Shown: piece by piece, positions 23,193 to 30,946 of the stretch
Layout: each line of letters starts with the position of its first letter
How positions within the stretch are numbered: position 1 is the first letter of the stretch
Source of the DNA: Microcaldota archaeon
Lineage (GTDB): Archaea > Micrarchaeota > Micrarchaeia > Micrarchaeales > CABMGC01
NCBI GenBank assembly: GCA_021791245.1
Contig: JAJYWY010000015.1
Span: 1-39,144, forward strand
Reading direction: 5' to 3'
DNA length: 39,144 bases
Made by a program: the position numbers and the translations under genes
The notes under the pieces: model-generated
What the model was told of the DNA's origin: nothing
The model's database searches: none
What the model saw: only the letters and a program-made list of their open reading frames with translations

Positions 23193-23420
23193 ATGGGATG
23201 CGATGATTACCCAAGAAAAGACTATGAAGAAGAAGAAAGAAAAAAAGCAAAAATGTTTAAATCTGAATTAGCTGATGCGCTCATTTCTGTTAGCAGGATT
23301 CCGGGATTTGAATCTATGGCTGAGTTAAGCTCAAAAATAGAAAATATGAAAACGAAAGATGTTTATAAGCTTTATAGTGTATTTGAAATTATACTAAGAA
23401 CAGTGCACAATCATTATTAA
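23193..23420 (+). CDS. small protein of unknown function after S10
   Basis: The 75-residue protein has a charged, helical N-terminal part (DYPRKDYEEEERKKAK), then FKSELADALISVSRIPGF and a helical end (KTKDVYKLYSVFEIILRTV). GGTGAGAAA directly before the ATG is a good ribosome site. Position 16 nt after rpsJ suggests cotranscription. I do not recognise a family. A later internal ATG (23256) could be an alternative start. Confidence 0.55.
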   Translation: MGCDDYPRKDYEEEERKKAKMFKSELADALISVSRIPGFESMAELSSKIENMKTKDVYKLYSVFEIILRTVHNHY

Positions 23421-23516
23421 AAAATCTGCAAATAATCAATTAACCAATCTCCGCGCCTGCAAACCCCTTTATGGTATTTTGTATTTTGGATAAAATAGCC
23501 GCAATGCCATTAATCC

Positions 23517-24359
23517 CTATATTTTGTCTTTGGTTTCTTTATCTGTATTTCTGTCCTTGTCCCTTGACAAATCTTTGAAATTCTTCTTATTCCTTCCTAT
23601 CGGAAACGGATTTAGATATACCTCTGCCCTTACCCATTCATCAATATCATCAAAGCCCCTCTTTCTTCCTTCTGACAACTTTAGGTATGCTTCTTTAAGC
23701 AATTGATATACTATTTTAGATCTGTATTTTAACGCTACATCGCCCCCTTTCTTGTTTGTTATAGTTATATCTGCGCCATATTTCAACAAAAGTTTGATCA
23801 TCTCCACATCGTCGTTGTCGACAGCCATAATTAATGCCGTATTTCCTTCATAGCTCTCCTTTCTGTTGATGTCTGTGCCGTTCTTGAGAAGAATCTCTGC
23901 CACTTTCAGGTGATCCTGCGTTTTATCTTCATTAAGTGCGACATTTCCTTTTCCATCTGGCTTGATTCTTTTTGACATCAATGTGATAAGAGCAGTATGA
24001 CCTTCTTCGGTAACTACTCCTGCGTTAGCGCCGCAGTCTATTAACAGCTTGACCATCTCCGGACTGTCAAGCGCAAGAGTTAATGCGTTTACTATTATTG
24101 CACCGGTCGGGCAAGGATTAGAAGGGGTTCCGTATCTGCATACAGCATCGTTTGGATCTGCTCCATGTTCAAGCAGGTATCTTGCAATCTCAAGATTGCC
24201 TTTTTCGATACTAGCTATTAACGGGGTGTGCATATGCTTATCACGGGCATGTATATCTGCGCCACTTTCCACGAGGCTGGCAACTTTCCTCGCATTATTC
24301 TCGACGCAGGCATCGAAAAGAGCCTTGTTTATGCTTGTTCTGCTTTTTCTAACTACCAT
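23517..24359 (-). CDS. ankyrin-repeat protein
   Basis: The 280-residue protein has about five ankyrin repeats over residues 8-210, seen as NKALFDACVENNARKVASLVESGAD, HTPLIASIEKGNLEIARYLLEHGADPND, EMVKLLIDCGANAG, LKVAEILLKNGTDIN and GNTALIMAVDNDDVEMIKLLLKYGAD. The C-terminal 70 residues are charged and probably disordered (NKKNFKDLSRDKD). Ankyrin repeats bind other proteins, and such proteins are common in host-associated microbes. No signal peptide is seen, so it is cytoplasmic. It is downstream of the peroxiredoxin gene with a 22-nt gap, and may share its transcript. Confidence 0.85.
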   Translation of the reverse strand: MVVRKSRTSINKALFDACVENNARKVASLVESGADIHARDKHMHTPLIASIEKGNLEIARYLLEHGADPNDAVCRYGTPSNPCPTGAIIVNALTLALDSPEMVKLLIDCGANAGVVTEEGHTALITLMSKRIKPDGKGNVALNEDKTQDHLKVAEILLKNGTDINRKESYEGNTALIMAVDNDDVEMIKLLLKYGADITITNKKGGDVALKYRSKIVYQLLKEAYLKLSEGRKRGFDDIDEWVRAEVYLNPFPIGRNKKNFKDLSRDKDRNTDKETKDKI

Positions 24360-24381
24360 ATTGATTCGTACCTACTTATTT

Positions 24382-24843
24382 TCATCCTATATTTTCTGCA
24401 TTTTTCATTGATGCCAGATATGAAAGAACCTCATCTGCGTGTGTATTCGGATTAACCTTTTCATATGCCTTGACAATTATCCCATTTTTATCTATAATGT
24501 ACGTATTCCGTGAAGCAATGCCAAGCATGCCTAATGATTCATAAGCCTTCAACACGGCAGCACTAGGATCTGACAACAGAAGTATCTTTAATCCGTGCTT
24601 GTCCCTGAATGCACAGTGAGAATCGTAATTATCCCTGCTTATCCCTATTATAAAAGCGCCTAGGGCATTAAATTGTTCAATATTTTCAGTGAATTTTTTC
24701 GCTTCTATTGTACATCCTGGGGTGTCGTCTTTAGGGTAAAAATACAGTACAAGGGTTTTTCCACTGAATTCCGAGAGTTTGTGCATCTTATTGTCTGAAC
24801 CCATAAGCTCGAATTCTATGGCTCTTGTGCCTTCTTTAAGCAT
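24382..24843 (-). CDS. bcp: peroxiredoxin, PrxQ/BCP type
   Basis: The 153-residue protein reduces peroxides with a thiol. FELMGSDNKMHKLSEF, LVLYFYPKDDTPGCTIE and the alpha/beta core ending in ASRNTYIIDKNGIIVKAYEKV match PrxQ/BCP. Peroxidatic Cys44 is in TPGCTIE. The position five residues on that serves as resolving Cys in many members is Lys here. Cys77 (YDSHCAF) lies about where the alternative alpha3-type resolving Cys occurs. ATATTTAAG near 24878 is a plausible TATA box with a short leader. Confidence 0.88.
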   Translation of the reverse strand: MLKEGTRAIEFELMGSDNKMHKLSEFSGKTLVLYFYPKDDTPGCTIEAKKFTENIEQFNALGAFIIGISRDNYDSHCAFRDKHGLKILLLSDPSAAVLKAYESLGMLGIASRNTYIIDKNGIIVKAYEKVNPNTHADEVLSYLASMKNAENIG

Positions 24844-24984
24844 AGCATCATCTGAGATTATCTGTTCATATCTAATATTTAAGTTTTGAGTTCAATTTTG
24901 ATTTGCTAATCTTCAAAATCGTTTTAAAACAAATTATACACAATCTTTATATATGGTAAAAAATAGGGTATACTTGGTGTACTT

Positions 24985-25221
24985 ATGTACTCGATGAGAC
25001 CTGAAGATGCACTGGAATTAGTGGAAGGGTCAAAAGGAAAATTGGCTCAGGCCATAAGGGAAGGGCTTAGATGCGCAAATGAGCTTGAGAGAGCAGGTTA
25101 CATGAGGGAAGCAAATGAGATAAAGAAACATATGATATTCCCAAATCTTTCAAACAATTCCATGCATTTCAAGGTTTACAGACGCATGGAGGGAAAAATA
25201 TTCACCTTGAAGCATACATAA
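24985..25221 (+). CDS. small protein of unknown function
   Basis: The 78-residue protein starts MYSMRPEDALELVEGSKGKL and has a helical core (LAQAIREGLRCANELERAGY, REANEIKKHMIF). No family was recognised. Strong TATA element TTTATATAT (24949-24957) predicts a transcript start near 24980, five bases before the ATG, so the gene looks independently expressed. ATG 24994 is an alternative start. Confidence 0.5.
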   Translation: MYSMRPEDALELVEGSKGKLAQAIREGLRCANELERAGYMREANEIKKHMIFPNLSNNSMHFKVYRRMEGKIFTLKHT

Positions 25222-25240
25222 TTGATTTCTCCATTTAGCA

Positions 25241-25279
25241 TCTGGCACCGCAACATGTCCGCAACATTGTGATGCCAGA
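25241..25279 (+). repeat. hairpin with duplicated CCGCAACAT motif
   Basis: TCTGGCA (25241-25247) and TGCCAGA (25273-25279) form a perfect 7-bp stem. Inside are two direct copies of CCGCAACAT (25248-25256 and 25259-25267), 11 nt apart. It lies 20 nt after the stop of the small gene at 25221. It could be a terminator, a protein-binding element or part of an untranslated RNA. The rest of the gap to 25432 shows no gene. Confidence 0.35.
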
Positions 25280-25432
25280 AATAAACGAAACCGCAAACTT
25301 AGGGAATATCAATGGATTTTGGGACAGAAAAGTTAAAGCATAATGATATCGGGCATAGTATTGTTTGGGTGTTGGGATTTGGAGATCAATATGAAAGTTT
25401 GAAGGACATGCCACACAAGAAATAGGCAGGCC

Positions 25433-26065
25433 ATGAGTGATTATCTGAACAGGTCAATAATATATAAAGGGAACAACGATACGCTTCTTGGCGAGATAAA
25501 GAGAACTGGATGCAATCCTGCAAATGCCATAGTAATTATAAACGCTTCCGGCACATTAAATCCCGATAAAGAAATAAAAAAGATGGCTTTAGAGATAATG
25601 CATCTTGCCAAAGTCAGGATGGTTCTGCCTAAAGCAGATCCAGAAAGAGAATTCATGGCATTATTAGACATGGCACGGATTATACCAGAAAATGTCGCAA
25701 CCGTTGTCTCGCATATAAAGTCAAAATCCGGGATATTCCTTGGATTTGTAGAACAATATATAGAAGGCTGCACATTAGACGACTTCATCATCCCAAAACT
25801 TAAGATTGCGGAATCAGGATATCTCCTTAATAAGCTTTCATGCATAGTTAGGCGGCTTCATAAAAATAACATTCCCCACGGCGATTTGCATACGGGAAAC
25901 GTGCTTGTAGACAAAAACATGGAAATAAAGCTTATTGATCCTGCCTTTTATGGGCATTCTACATCTATGTCCGCAAACGCGATAAAAAAGGATAAAAGAG
26001 ATCTGAAAGGCATTTTTATCTGGTGGAAGAGCCAGCTGTTGCGCCAAAACCACGACCCTAGGTAA
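25433..26065 (+). CDS. protein-kinase-like (APH/RIO-like fold) protein
   Basis: The 210-residue protein has a recognisable kinase C-lobe: hinge-like FVEQYIEGCTLDDF (residues 105-118), helix VRRLHKN, catalytic loop HGDLHTGN (149-156, with Asp151 and Asn156) and metal-binding Asp169 in LIDPAFYG, in place of DFG. The glycine loop and the phosphate-binding Lys are not clear in the short N-lobe. This catalytic loop type occurs in Bud32, RIO and aminoglycoside/choline kinases. The substrate is unknown. The lack of a clear N-lobe Lys makes catalysis uncertain. Confidence 0.6.
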   Translation: MSDYLNRSIIYKGNNDTLLGEIKRTGCNPANAIVIINASGTLNPDKEIKKMALEIMHLAKVRMVLPKADPEREFMALLDMARIIPENVATVVSHIKSKSGIFLGFVEQYIEGCTLDDFIIPKLKIAESGYLLNKLSCIVRRLHKNNIPHGDLHTGNVLVDKNMEIKLIDPAFYGHSTSMSANAIKKDKRDLKGIFIWWKSQLLRQNHDPR

Positions 26066-26118
26066 CATACGCAGGCATTATATTGTAGCATATGGAACAA
26101 TTGGCATTGAGTGTACCA

Positions 26119-26760
26119 TTACAGATGCAGCGCATAAGTGTTTCTATATATTTTCTTGTTGTTTTTTACCGTGAAGAGGGTATATGATATTGTCGGCTTT
26201 AGCCTTCCTATCTCTATAAACTTTGCAGAGAGTATCTTGCTGCTGACATAAACGTCCAATCCATTGCCTTTTTCTTCGGTTTTGGAAACAAATCCATCGT
26301 ACCTTGAGAAGAATTCGTTTAGCTTCCTTGCCAACTTCTTTACCCTTTCGCTGTTTCCCCTAAGCTGAAATACGGCTTCATAATATCCAGATCTTCTCCT
26401 ATAGCAATCTTGGCACATTACATTCTTTTCATCTGCCCTGAATACAACTTCTGCCTGCAGGACTTCATTATGCTCCCTTTTCGTCGCTATTCCTTCTATA
26501 GTCTTTCCGTTATACGCATAAAGACTGAACTTCAGGGGACTTATCTCCTTTCCTACTATTCGTCCTACTGTATCTGCTTCGTTTTCCTTGTATTCCCCGG
26601 AAAATTTTATCCTTCCGCAGGATTTGCATTTTATTATATCAATCTTCTTGACCTTGCCCTCAAGGTCACCGAGCATTCTCTTCCTTGCGCACGATTCGCA
26701 GAATTCTCCGAAGAATACTGTATCCTCTTCGGACTTGTTGCAGATTGGGCATCTCTTCAT
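26119..26760 (-). CDS. NMD3-related ribosome protein
   Basis: The 213-residue protein matches the N-terminal part of NMD3 (large-subunit export/maturation factor in eukaryotes). It has CPICN and FCESCARKR, CKSCGRIKFSG, then MCQDCYRRRSGYYEAVFQLRG, all zinc-ribbon cysteine pairs typical of NMD3. Archaeal NMD3 proteins are often longer, so this one may lack the C-terminal domains. In archaea it probably works on 50S maturation. It starts one base after the FtsY stop, in the same operon. Confidence 0.8.
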   Translation of the reverse strand: MKRCPICNKSEEDTVFFGEFCESCARKRMLGDLEGKVKKIDIIKCKSCGRIKFSGEYKENEADTVGRIVGKEISPLKFSLYAYNGKTIEGIATKREHNEVLQAEVVFRADEKNVMCQDCYRRRSGYYEAVFQLRGNSERVKKLARKLNEFFSRYDGFVSKTEEKGNGLDVYVSSKILSAKFIEIGRLKPTISYTLFTVKNNKKIYRNTYALHL

Positions 26761-26761
26761 C

Positions 26762-28180
26762 TCAACTTGCCTCAGGTATTATATTGTTAAGTATTATATC
26801 TGGATTGTACTTCACAAGCGCATCATAATCCTCTCCTGTACCGAAGAATATTACAGGTATTTCAGTGTCGCTTAATATGGATAAGGTGTTGCCCCCTTTT
26901 GCATCGCAATCCAATTTCGTCAGTATTATACCATTCAATCCTATTGCGTCATTGAACTTCTTTACCTGCTCAAGCAACGCATTTCCGGCTATGCTCTCCC
27001 CCACGAATATCTTCATATCAGGTTTTGCAATCCGTGTTATTTTCTTCATCTCTTCAAGGAGATTTTTGTTTGTATCCTGCCTTCCTGCCGTATCTATGAG
27101 CACAACGTCAATTCCATGCGCCTTAGCATATGCAATCGCATCGAAGGCTATGCTAGCAGGATCTGCGCCATACTGCCCTTTTATCACGTTTATGCCCAAC
27201 ATGTTTGCGTGGTGTGCAGTTTGCTCTATTGCTGCTGCCCTGAACGTATCGCTTGCAGAGAGAACGCAAGTCATGCCGTTGTCCATGAACATTCTAGCGA
27301 TCTTTGCTATTGTTGTAGTCTTTCCTGCCCCGTTTGGGCCTATAAACATAATTTTGTAGGGCTTCTCCTCTACAGCCTTCTTGCTCGCATCCCCTATTAG
27401 GTCCATGCCCATGCCTTTCTGCAGCGTGGAAGAAAGGGATTCGCGTATTGCCTGCCTTATCCTCTCTTCCATATGCCTAGACTCGAGCTTTCCACCAACA
27501 AGCCTGTCATGCATGTTTTTTACTATCTTGTCTGCAACATCATAATTTACGTCTGACTGAAGCAATGCCATATGGAGATTTTCTAGCAATTCCGATACAT
27601 CGTTTTCATTGATCACTACCTCCTTAAAGAGGATCCCCTTAAGCTTTGTGAGCGCAGATACATTTGCATCCAATTTGTTATCATTGTGCTTTGCAGCGGC
27701 TTCGTCCTTATTTGATATACTTGCATATCCTTTTTTCTCGGCATGCTCCTCATTGCGCGTTTCTGGGATTGCGCGCTTTCCTTCTGATTCATTGCGCCTG
27801 CGCTCGCCTGTTCCTTTTTCATGATGCTGCACTTCAGAAAAAGACTTTGCTGCAACAATCTTCTTCTCGCGTTTTTCTATATCCTCTTCTTCTTTCTGGT
27901 TCTTTGTTCCCTTTATTTCTTCTTTCGCTGCCTTCAAATCTGTTATATGTTCGCGTTCTTCTGCAATTGGCTTGCTTTCGATTAGCCTATCATGCGTCTC
28001 ATGGCTGTTTTCCTTTTCGGATTCATTAGCTTTTTCAGGCTCGCGTATACCATGCATCATTTCATTTGCATCAGGTACACTGGCCTTTTCATCTATTGCC
28101 TCCTTAGCTTGCTTGTCCTCTTCCTTCTTTACGAGTGAATCTATGAAACCGGAGAATTTTTTCTTCAAACCTTCAAACAT
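26762..28180 (-). CDS. ftsY: signal recognition particle receptor FtsY
   Basis: FtsY is the membrane-associated GTPase that docks SRP. Its 472 residues begin with a short amphipathic segment (GLKKKFSGFIDSLVKK), then a Lys/Glu-rich region of about 150 residues that probably contacts the membrane, and the NG domain. GTPase motifs are GPNGAGKTTTIAKI (G1, about 280), DTFRAAA, DTAGRQDT (G3) and TKLDCDAKGG (G4); Cys in G4 is unusual where Gly or Val is common. The start has GGTGATT and a 3-nt spacer. It lies at the usual place downstream of prefoldin alpha, but separated from it here by about 570 nt. Confidence 0.93.
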   Translation of the reverse strand: MFEGLKKKFSGFIDSLVKKEEDKQAKEAIDEKASVPDANEMMHGIREPEKANESEKENSHETHDRLIESKPIAEEREHITDLKAAKEEIKGTKNQKEEEDIEKREKKIVAAKSFSEVQHHEKGTGERRRNESEGKRAIPETRNEEHAEKKGYASISNKDEAAAKHNDNKLDANVSALTKLKGILFKEVVINENDVSELLENLHMALLQSDVNYDVADKIVKNMHDRLVGGKLESRHMEERIRQAIRESLSSTLQKGMGMDLIGDASKKAVEEKPYKIMFIGPNGAGKTTTIAKIARMFMDNGMTCVLSASDTFRAAAIEQTAHHANMLGINVIKGQYGADPASIAFDAIAYAKAHGIDVVLIDTAGRQDTNKNLLEEMKKITRIAKPDMKIFVGESIAGNALLEQVKKFNDAIGLNGIILTKLDCDAKGGNTLSILSDTEIPVIFFGTGEDYDALVKYNPDIILNNIIPEAS

Positions 28181-28292
28181 TCAAATCACCCAATCTCGGC
28201 AATGAATCCTTCATGCAGCTCTGGCATTTTCCAAGAATAAATCTGCTGGACCCTGCTGCAATTGCAGATGGCTTGGCGTTTATATCATCCAT
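28173..28292 (-). CDS. possible micro-protein upstream of ftsY (39 residues)
   Basis: The frame begins ATG at 28292 and ends TGA inside the first codons of ftsY. Translation is MDDINAKPSAIAAGSSRF-like, with a KCQSCMKD CxxC motif. It overlaps the end of the preceding small frame and the start of FtsY, as in a coupled series. Short length and lack of any known family make it uncertain. Confidence 0.25.
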   Translation of the reverse strand: MDDINAKPSAIAAGSSRFILGKCQSCMKDSLPRLGDLNV

Positions 28293-28534
28293 AATCTATC
28301 ATCTCTGTGCGTATATGTGCTGCCCTTTGACATGTCCATATTCGTATGCAATCCGGATATGTTGTTATACATGTTTTTTTGGATTGAAACATGCGCATTC
28401 CCAACTGCGGATTTCGTGCCGCGGCATATCTCATTTTGGCTTATCATGCTCAATTCTGCATATTCTTTCCCATGGCATATTTCGGTCATATGCGAGACCA
28501 GCATCATTATTTCACCAGCAACACATATATTCAT
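28280..28534 (-). CDS. possible small protein in the prefoldin-ftsY gap (84 residues)
   Basis: The frame starts MNICVAGEIMMLVSHMTEI and is rich in Met, Ile and Asn. It uses ATA codons as real genes here do. Its ATG overlaps the TGA of the preceding small frame as ATGA, the usual coupling in this window. No family was recognised. It could be a fast-evolving or lineage-specific member of the operon, or a chance frame. Confidence 0.4.
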   Translation of the reverse strand: MNICVAGEIMMLVSHMTEICHGKEYAELSMISQNEICRGTKSAVGNAHVSIQKNMYNNISGLHTNMDMSKGSTYTHRDDRLWMI

Positions 28535-28749
28535 TTGCAGTCATCCCTCTCTGAGAGGGACAGGATTCCTGTCACACATTCTCTGGCATCTTTCCATATG
28601 CAATTGCAGAGTCTGCAACTGCAGGCAGCTGTTAAATAAGGATCTATATTCGGCTGTGCTTCTATAATATCATTGTTCGGGGCAATGTACCTCTGCCGTG
28701 TGAAGATGCCGCATACCATAGAAAGCGCAGGGCCTTTTGGCATTGGCAT
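28531..28749 (-). CDS. possible small Cys-rich protein after prefoldin alpha (72 residues)
   Basis: The frame starts MPMPKGPALSMVCGIFTRQ one base after the prefoldin stop and holds a Cys cluster (AACSCRLCNC) plus two further cysteines. Its stop overlaps the ATG of the next small frame. The Cys spacing suggests metal binding, but part of the frame coincides with a cluster of DNA palindromes, so it may be a chance frame. Confidence 0.3.
   Translation of the reverse strand: MPMPKGPALSMVCGIFTRQRYIAPNNDIIEAQPNIDPYLTAACSCRLCNCIWKDARECVTGILSLSERDDCK
28544..28618. repeat. cluster of three short palindromes
   Basis: Three inverted repeats lie within 75 nt: TCCCTCT/AGAGGGA (28544-28560), GACAGGA/TCCTGTC (28559-28573) and TTGCAGA/TCTGCAA (28604-28618). 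Each has seven perfect pairs and a loop of one to three bases. Tiny loops make them better cruciform or dimer-protein sites than RNA hairpins, though the first could be one. Confidence 0.4.
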
Positions 28750-28750
28750 A

Positions 28751-29167
28751 CTATTGCATCAAAGAATTTATCCTATAATCTATCTTGAAGAGCTCCTGCT
28801 CGAGCTTCTCCTTTTGTCCGCTCAGCATTGCTAGAGAATCTGTATTCTTCTTTATGCTCTTCTCAATGAACACCTTTGCGTCATCAATGCTCTTTTCCAC
28901 AAGATATCCCGCACCAACATACATTATAATGTTTGTTTCCCCAACATCTTTCACCTTGAGCAAGAGCCCTGAATCTGCAGGCATCAGGAACGTATTTCCC
29001 CTTATCAGATCAATCTTCGAGAGCATCTCGATGCCCCTTCCAAGTGCATCCATGCTTGCCAGATGGCCCGAAATCGCCGCCATCATCTTCTCATATTCCT
29101 GTACGTATATGTCTTGCACCGCCCTTAGCTGGCTTATTTGCTCCTGCCTATTTGTATCATCCATCAT
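28751..29167 (-). CDS. pfdA: prefoldin alpha subunit
   Basis: The 138-residue protein is a helix-hairpin-helix chaperone subunit: two long coiled-coil helices (about 1-50 and 95-138) flank a beta region (IRGNTFLMPADSGLLLKVKDVGETNIIMYVGAGYLVEKSIDDA). Prefoldin (two alpha, four beta subunits) passes unfolded proteins to the thermosome. Its ATG overlaps the LX stop as ATGA. The conserved archaeal order LX-pfdA-ftsY supports the call. Confidence 0.9.
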   Translation of the reverse strand: MMDDTNRQEQISQLRAVQDIYVQEYEKMMAAISGHLASMDALGRGIEMLSKIDLIRGNTFLMPADSGLLLKVKDVGETNIIMYVGAGYLVEKSIDDAKVFIEKSIKKNTDSLAMLSGQKEKLEQELFKIDYRINSLMQ

Positions 29168-29334
29168 TTCACCTCCCTTATCTCGCTTATCCTTATCTTG
29201 CCCCTAGATATTCCGTTTCTTGCGCCAATCATTGAGAGTGCAGTCTCTATAGCATGTTTCTTGCTATTCGCATCCACCATCAATATAGCCTGTTTATTCT
29301 GTGTTTCCACACTGCATACAATTTCAAATTTCAT
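29164..29334 (-). CDS. rplX: 50S ribosomal protein LX (L18Ae)
   Basis: This 56-residue protein is too short for many gene finders. It reads MKFEIVCSVETQ at the start, then NSKKHAIETALSMIGARNG and RGKIRISEIREV, matching the KHALE...S.LGS and R.KI.I.EIEEI pattern of archaeal LX. It sits between aIF6 and prefoldin alpha as expected in archaea. GTGATT and a 2-nt spacer precede the ATG; the stop overlaps the prefoldin ATG. Confidence 0.85.
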   Translation of the reverse strand: MKFEIVCSVETQNKQAILMVDANSKKHAIETALSMIGARNGISRGKIRISEIREVK

Positions 29335-29352
29335 CAAATCACTTCATCAAGA

Positions 29353-30018
29353 TCATAACATCAATGCATCAGAGATCCTTGCAATCTCGAACCCGGTGCT
29401 TGCCTCCCCGAATATGCATCCTGTAGAATTTGCTATCGCACAAATGCCTATGTTGACGGAGCCAAGGTTTGCAGTAGATCTTTCCGGCTTAAAATGCGTT
29501 GCACTTTCCATACCTGCGGCCTCGTCGTCGCTGCACCTGTTGTTTATCACTATCCCCTTGTTAGTAAGTATGTTGTTTGCACCAACGGTGTCAAATCCTC
29601 CTGTTGATGCCTTTATGACCTCCACATCTAGCGCGTCTTCTATACCTTTTATCCCTTCTGGATCATATTTGGGATTTACTATTGCAACCTTATCGTTTGC
29701 CAGTATATTGTTTCCGAATGCATTCAGGTTTGCGCGCATGGTTGATACCTCAACATCGTCAAGCTCCTTTTTAATGGCATCGAGTTCACGGCCATATATC
29801 AAATCGGGAATAAGTATATGGTGCGAATTAGCCGCTGTATATATCCCTATGAGATTTGATCCGTTTATCGCGGTTCTTATTACCTTAATCCCAAGCGTTT
29901 CTGCCATCTCCTTCTCCCTTGCCATGTGCCCCATCCCCGCAAGCATAAATTTATCTGTGGCCTTTGCGAATACACCTATATATTCGCTTCCTTCTATTGT
30001 TGCTCTTAATGTCTTCAT
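29353..30018 (-). CDS. eif6: translation initiation factor aIF6
   Basis: The 221-residue protein is full length for aIF6, a pentein-fold factor that binds the large subunit and keeps subunits apart. Repeated pseudo-symmetric units are visible: IGVFAKATDKFMLAG, LIGIYTAANSHHILIPDLI, GNNILANDKVAIVNP, TVGANNILTNKGIVINNRC and ANLGSVNIGICAIANSTG. It lies between L31e and LX in the conserved operon. Confidence 0.93.
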   Translation of the reverse strand: MKTLRATIEGSEYIGVFAKATDKFMLAGMGHMAREKEMAETLGIKVIRTAINGSNLIGIYTAANSHHILIPDLIYGRELDAIKKELDDVEVSTMRANLNAFGNNILANDKVAIVNPKYDPEGIKGIEDALDVEVIKASTGGFDTVGANNILTNKGIVINNRCSDDEAAGMESATHFKPERSTANLGSVNIGICAIANSTGCIFGEASTGFEIARISDALML

Positions 30019-30078
30019 GCGAACCAGTTCTGCCTATAATTAGGAAAAGACCCTTTATTATCCTTGTCTTTTATCTGT

Positions 30079-30471
30079 TTACTTCTTAGCGCTATCATCT
30101 TCTTTAGCATGTGCCTTCTTTTCCTCATTCTTCACCGCTTTTGCATTTTTATCCGCGCTCTTTGGATTTTGCTGAGGTGTCTCACTAGACTGCACTTTGC
30201 TATCTTTTTTTGGCATTGCCTCCGATTTGTCCGGCTTAACGTTTACTATGCCGCCTGATTTCTCAATGCTTACCTTTATAGGATACATCTTTACTGCCTT
30301 TTTTAATATGATCCCGTTAAGCTTTTTGCTTATCCTAACCTCCTCTGGATTCACTCCCGAGAGTTTTGCCACTCTTTCTTTCAGGTAAATCGGGGCTGCT
30401 CTTAGCCTCCTTCCCTCATGTATCCTTATAAGCCTATTCCTAAGTTTTATATTTGCAGATACTTCAGCCAT
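30079..30471 (-). CDS. rpl31e: 50S ribosomal protein L31e with charged C-terminal tail
   Basis: The first 80 of 130 residues match L31e (IKLRNRLIRIHEGRRLRAAPIYLKERVAKL-like order, then VRISKKLNGIILKKAVKMYPIKVSIEKSGG). The last 45 residues are Lys/Glu/Ser-rich (KNEEKKAHAKEDD), an extension absent from most L31e proteins and probably disordered. It starts five bases after the L39e stop. Confidence 0.9.
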   Translation of the reverse strand: MAEVSANIKLRNRLIRIHEGRRLRAAPIYLKERVAKLSGVNPEEVRISKKLNGIILKKAVKMYPIKVSIEKSGGIVNVKPDKSEAMPKKDSKVQSSETPQQNPKSADKNAKAVKNEEKKAHAKEDDSAKK

Positions 30472-30475
30472 ATGA

Positions 30476-30634
30476 TCACGATTCAGCTTTTATGCGCCTG
30501 TGCCTCCAATCCCTCCTGAACATGTTGGACTCTATTCTCTTGTGTGTCCGGAGTATTGCAAGTAATGGTATCCTCCTAGATCTCTTTCCTGCTTTTCCAA
30601 GCATCATCTTCTTCTTTATGTTTTTTTTGCTCAT
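30476..30634 (-). CDS. rpl39e: 50S ribosomal protein L39e
   Basis: The 52-residue protein is very basic: MSKKNIKKKMMLGKAGKRSR, RIPLLAILRT and the closing FRRDWRHRRIKA, matching L39e, which lines the peptide exit tunnel. The frame has GGTGATT and a 2-nt spacer before the ATG, the model initiation signal of this window. It lies between PDCD5 and L31e as in other archaea. Confidence 0.93.
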   Translation of the reverse strand: MSKKNIKKKMMLGKAGKRSRRIPLLAILRTHKRIESNMFRRDWRHRRIKAES

Positions 30635-30643
30635 ACAATCACC

Positions 30644-30946
30644 TTACTTATGCCTGAACTCTATCTTTGTCTCGGGCTTCTCGGTAAGCCTTACAAGAAG
30701 AGCGGTTAGCTGTTTCTCGTCTAGCTTTCCTGTAAGCCTCCCAGACTGCGCCATGCTTATCAGCACCTGTATTATCTGGTCATAGAGTTCCTGATTCGAA
30801 TATTTTACGTTCACCAATCTTTCATATGCCTCTGGGGTAAGGTATCTTTTCGCTATCTCCTTCTTCATCTCGTTCTCTCGCATTCTCTTAACGAGCATAT
30901 CCCTTACTTTCTGCTGGTCTTTCTGGTCATCTTCTTCAGGCATCAT
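30644..30946 (-). CDS. PDCD5-family DNA-binding protein
   Basis: The 100-residue protein is helical and charged, with the PDCD5/TFAR19 core: KRYLTPEAYERLVNVKYSNQ, LYDQIIQVLISMAQSGRLTGKL and LLVRLTEKPETKIEFRHK. Archaeal homologues bind double-stranded DNA, but the cellular role is unclear. The start overlaps the S19e stop region by 11 nt, and L39e follows 9 nt after its stop. Confidence 0.92.
   Translation of the reverse strand: MMPEEDDQKDQQKVRDMLVKRMRENEMKKEIAKRYLTPEAYERLVNVKYSNQELYDQIIQVLISMAQSGRLTGKLDEKQLTALLVRLTEKPETKIEFRHK

Noticed and set aside
28213-28667. Plus-strand frames in the prefoldin-ftsY gap
   Set aside because: They are opposite to the operon direction and to the coupled minus-strand frames, with Cys/His-rich chance composition.
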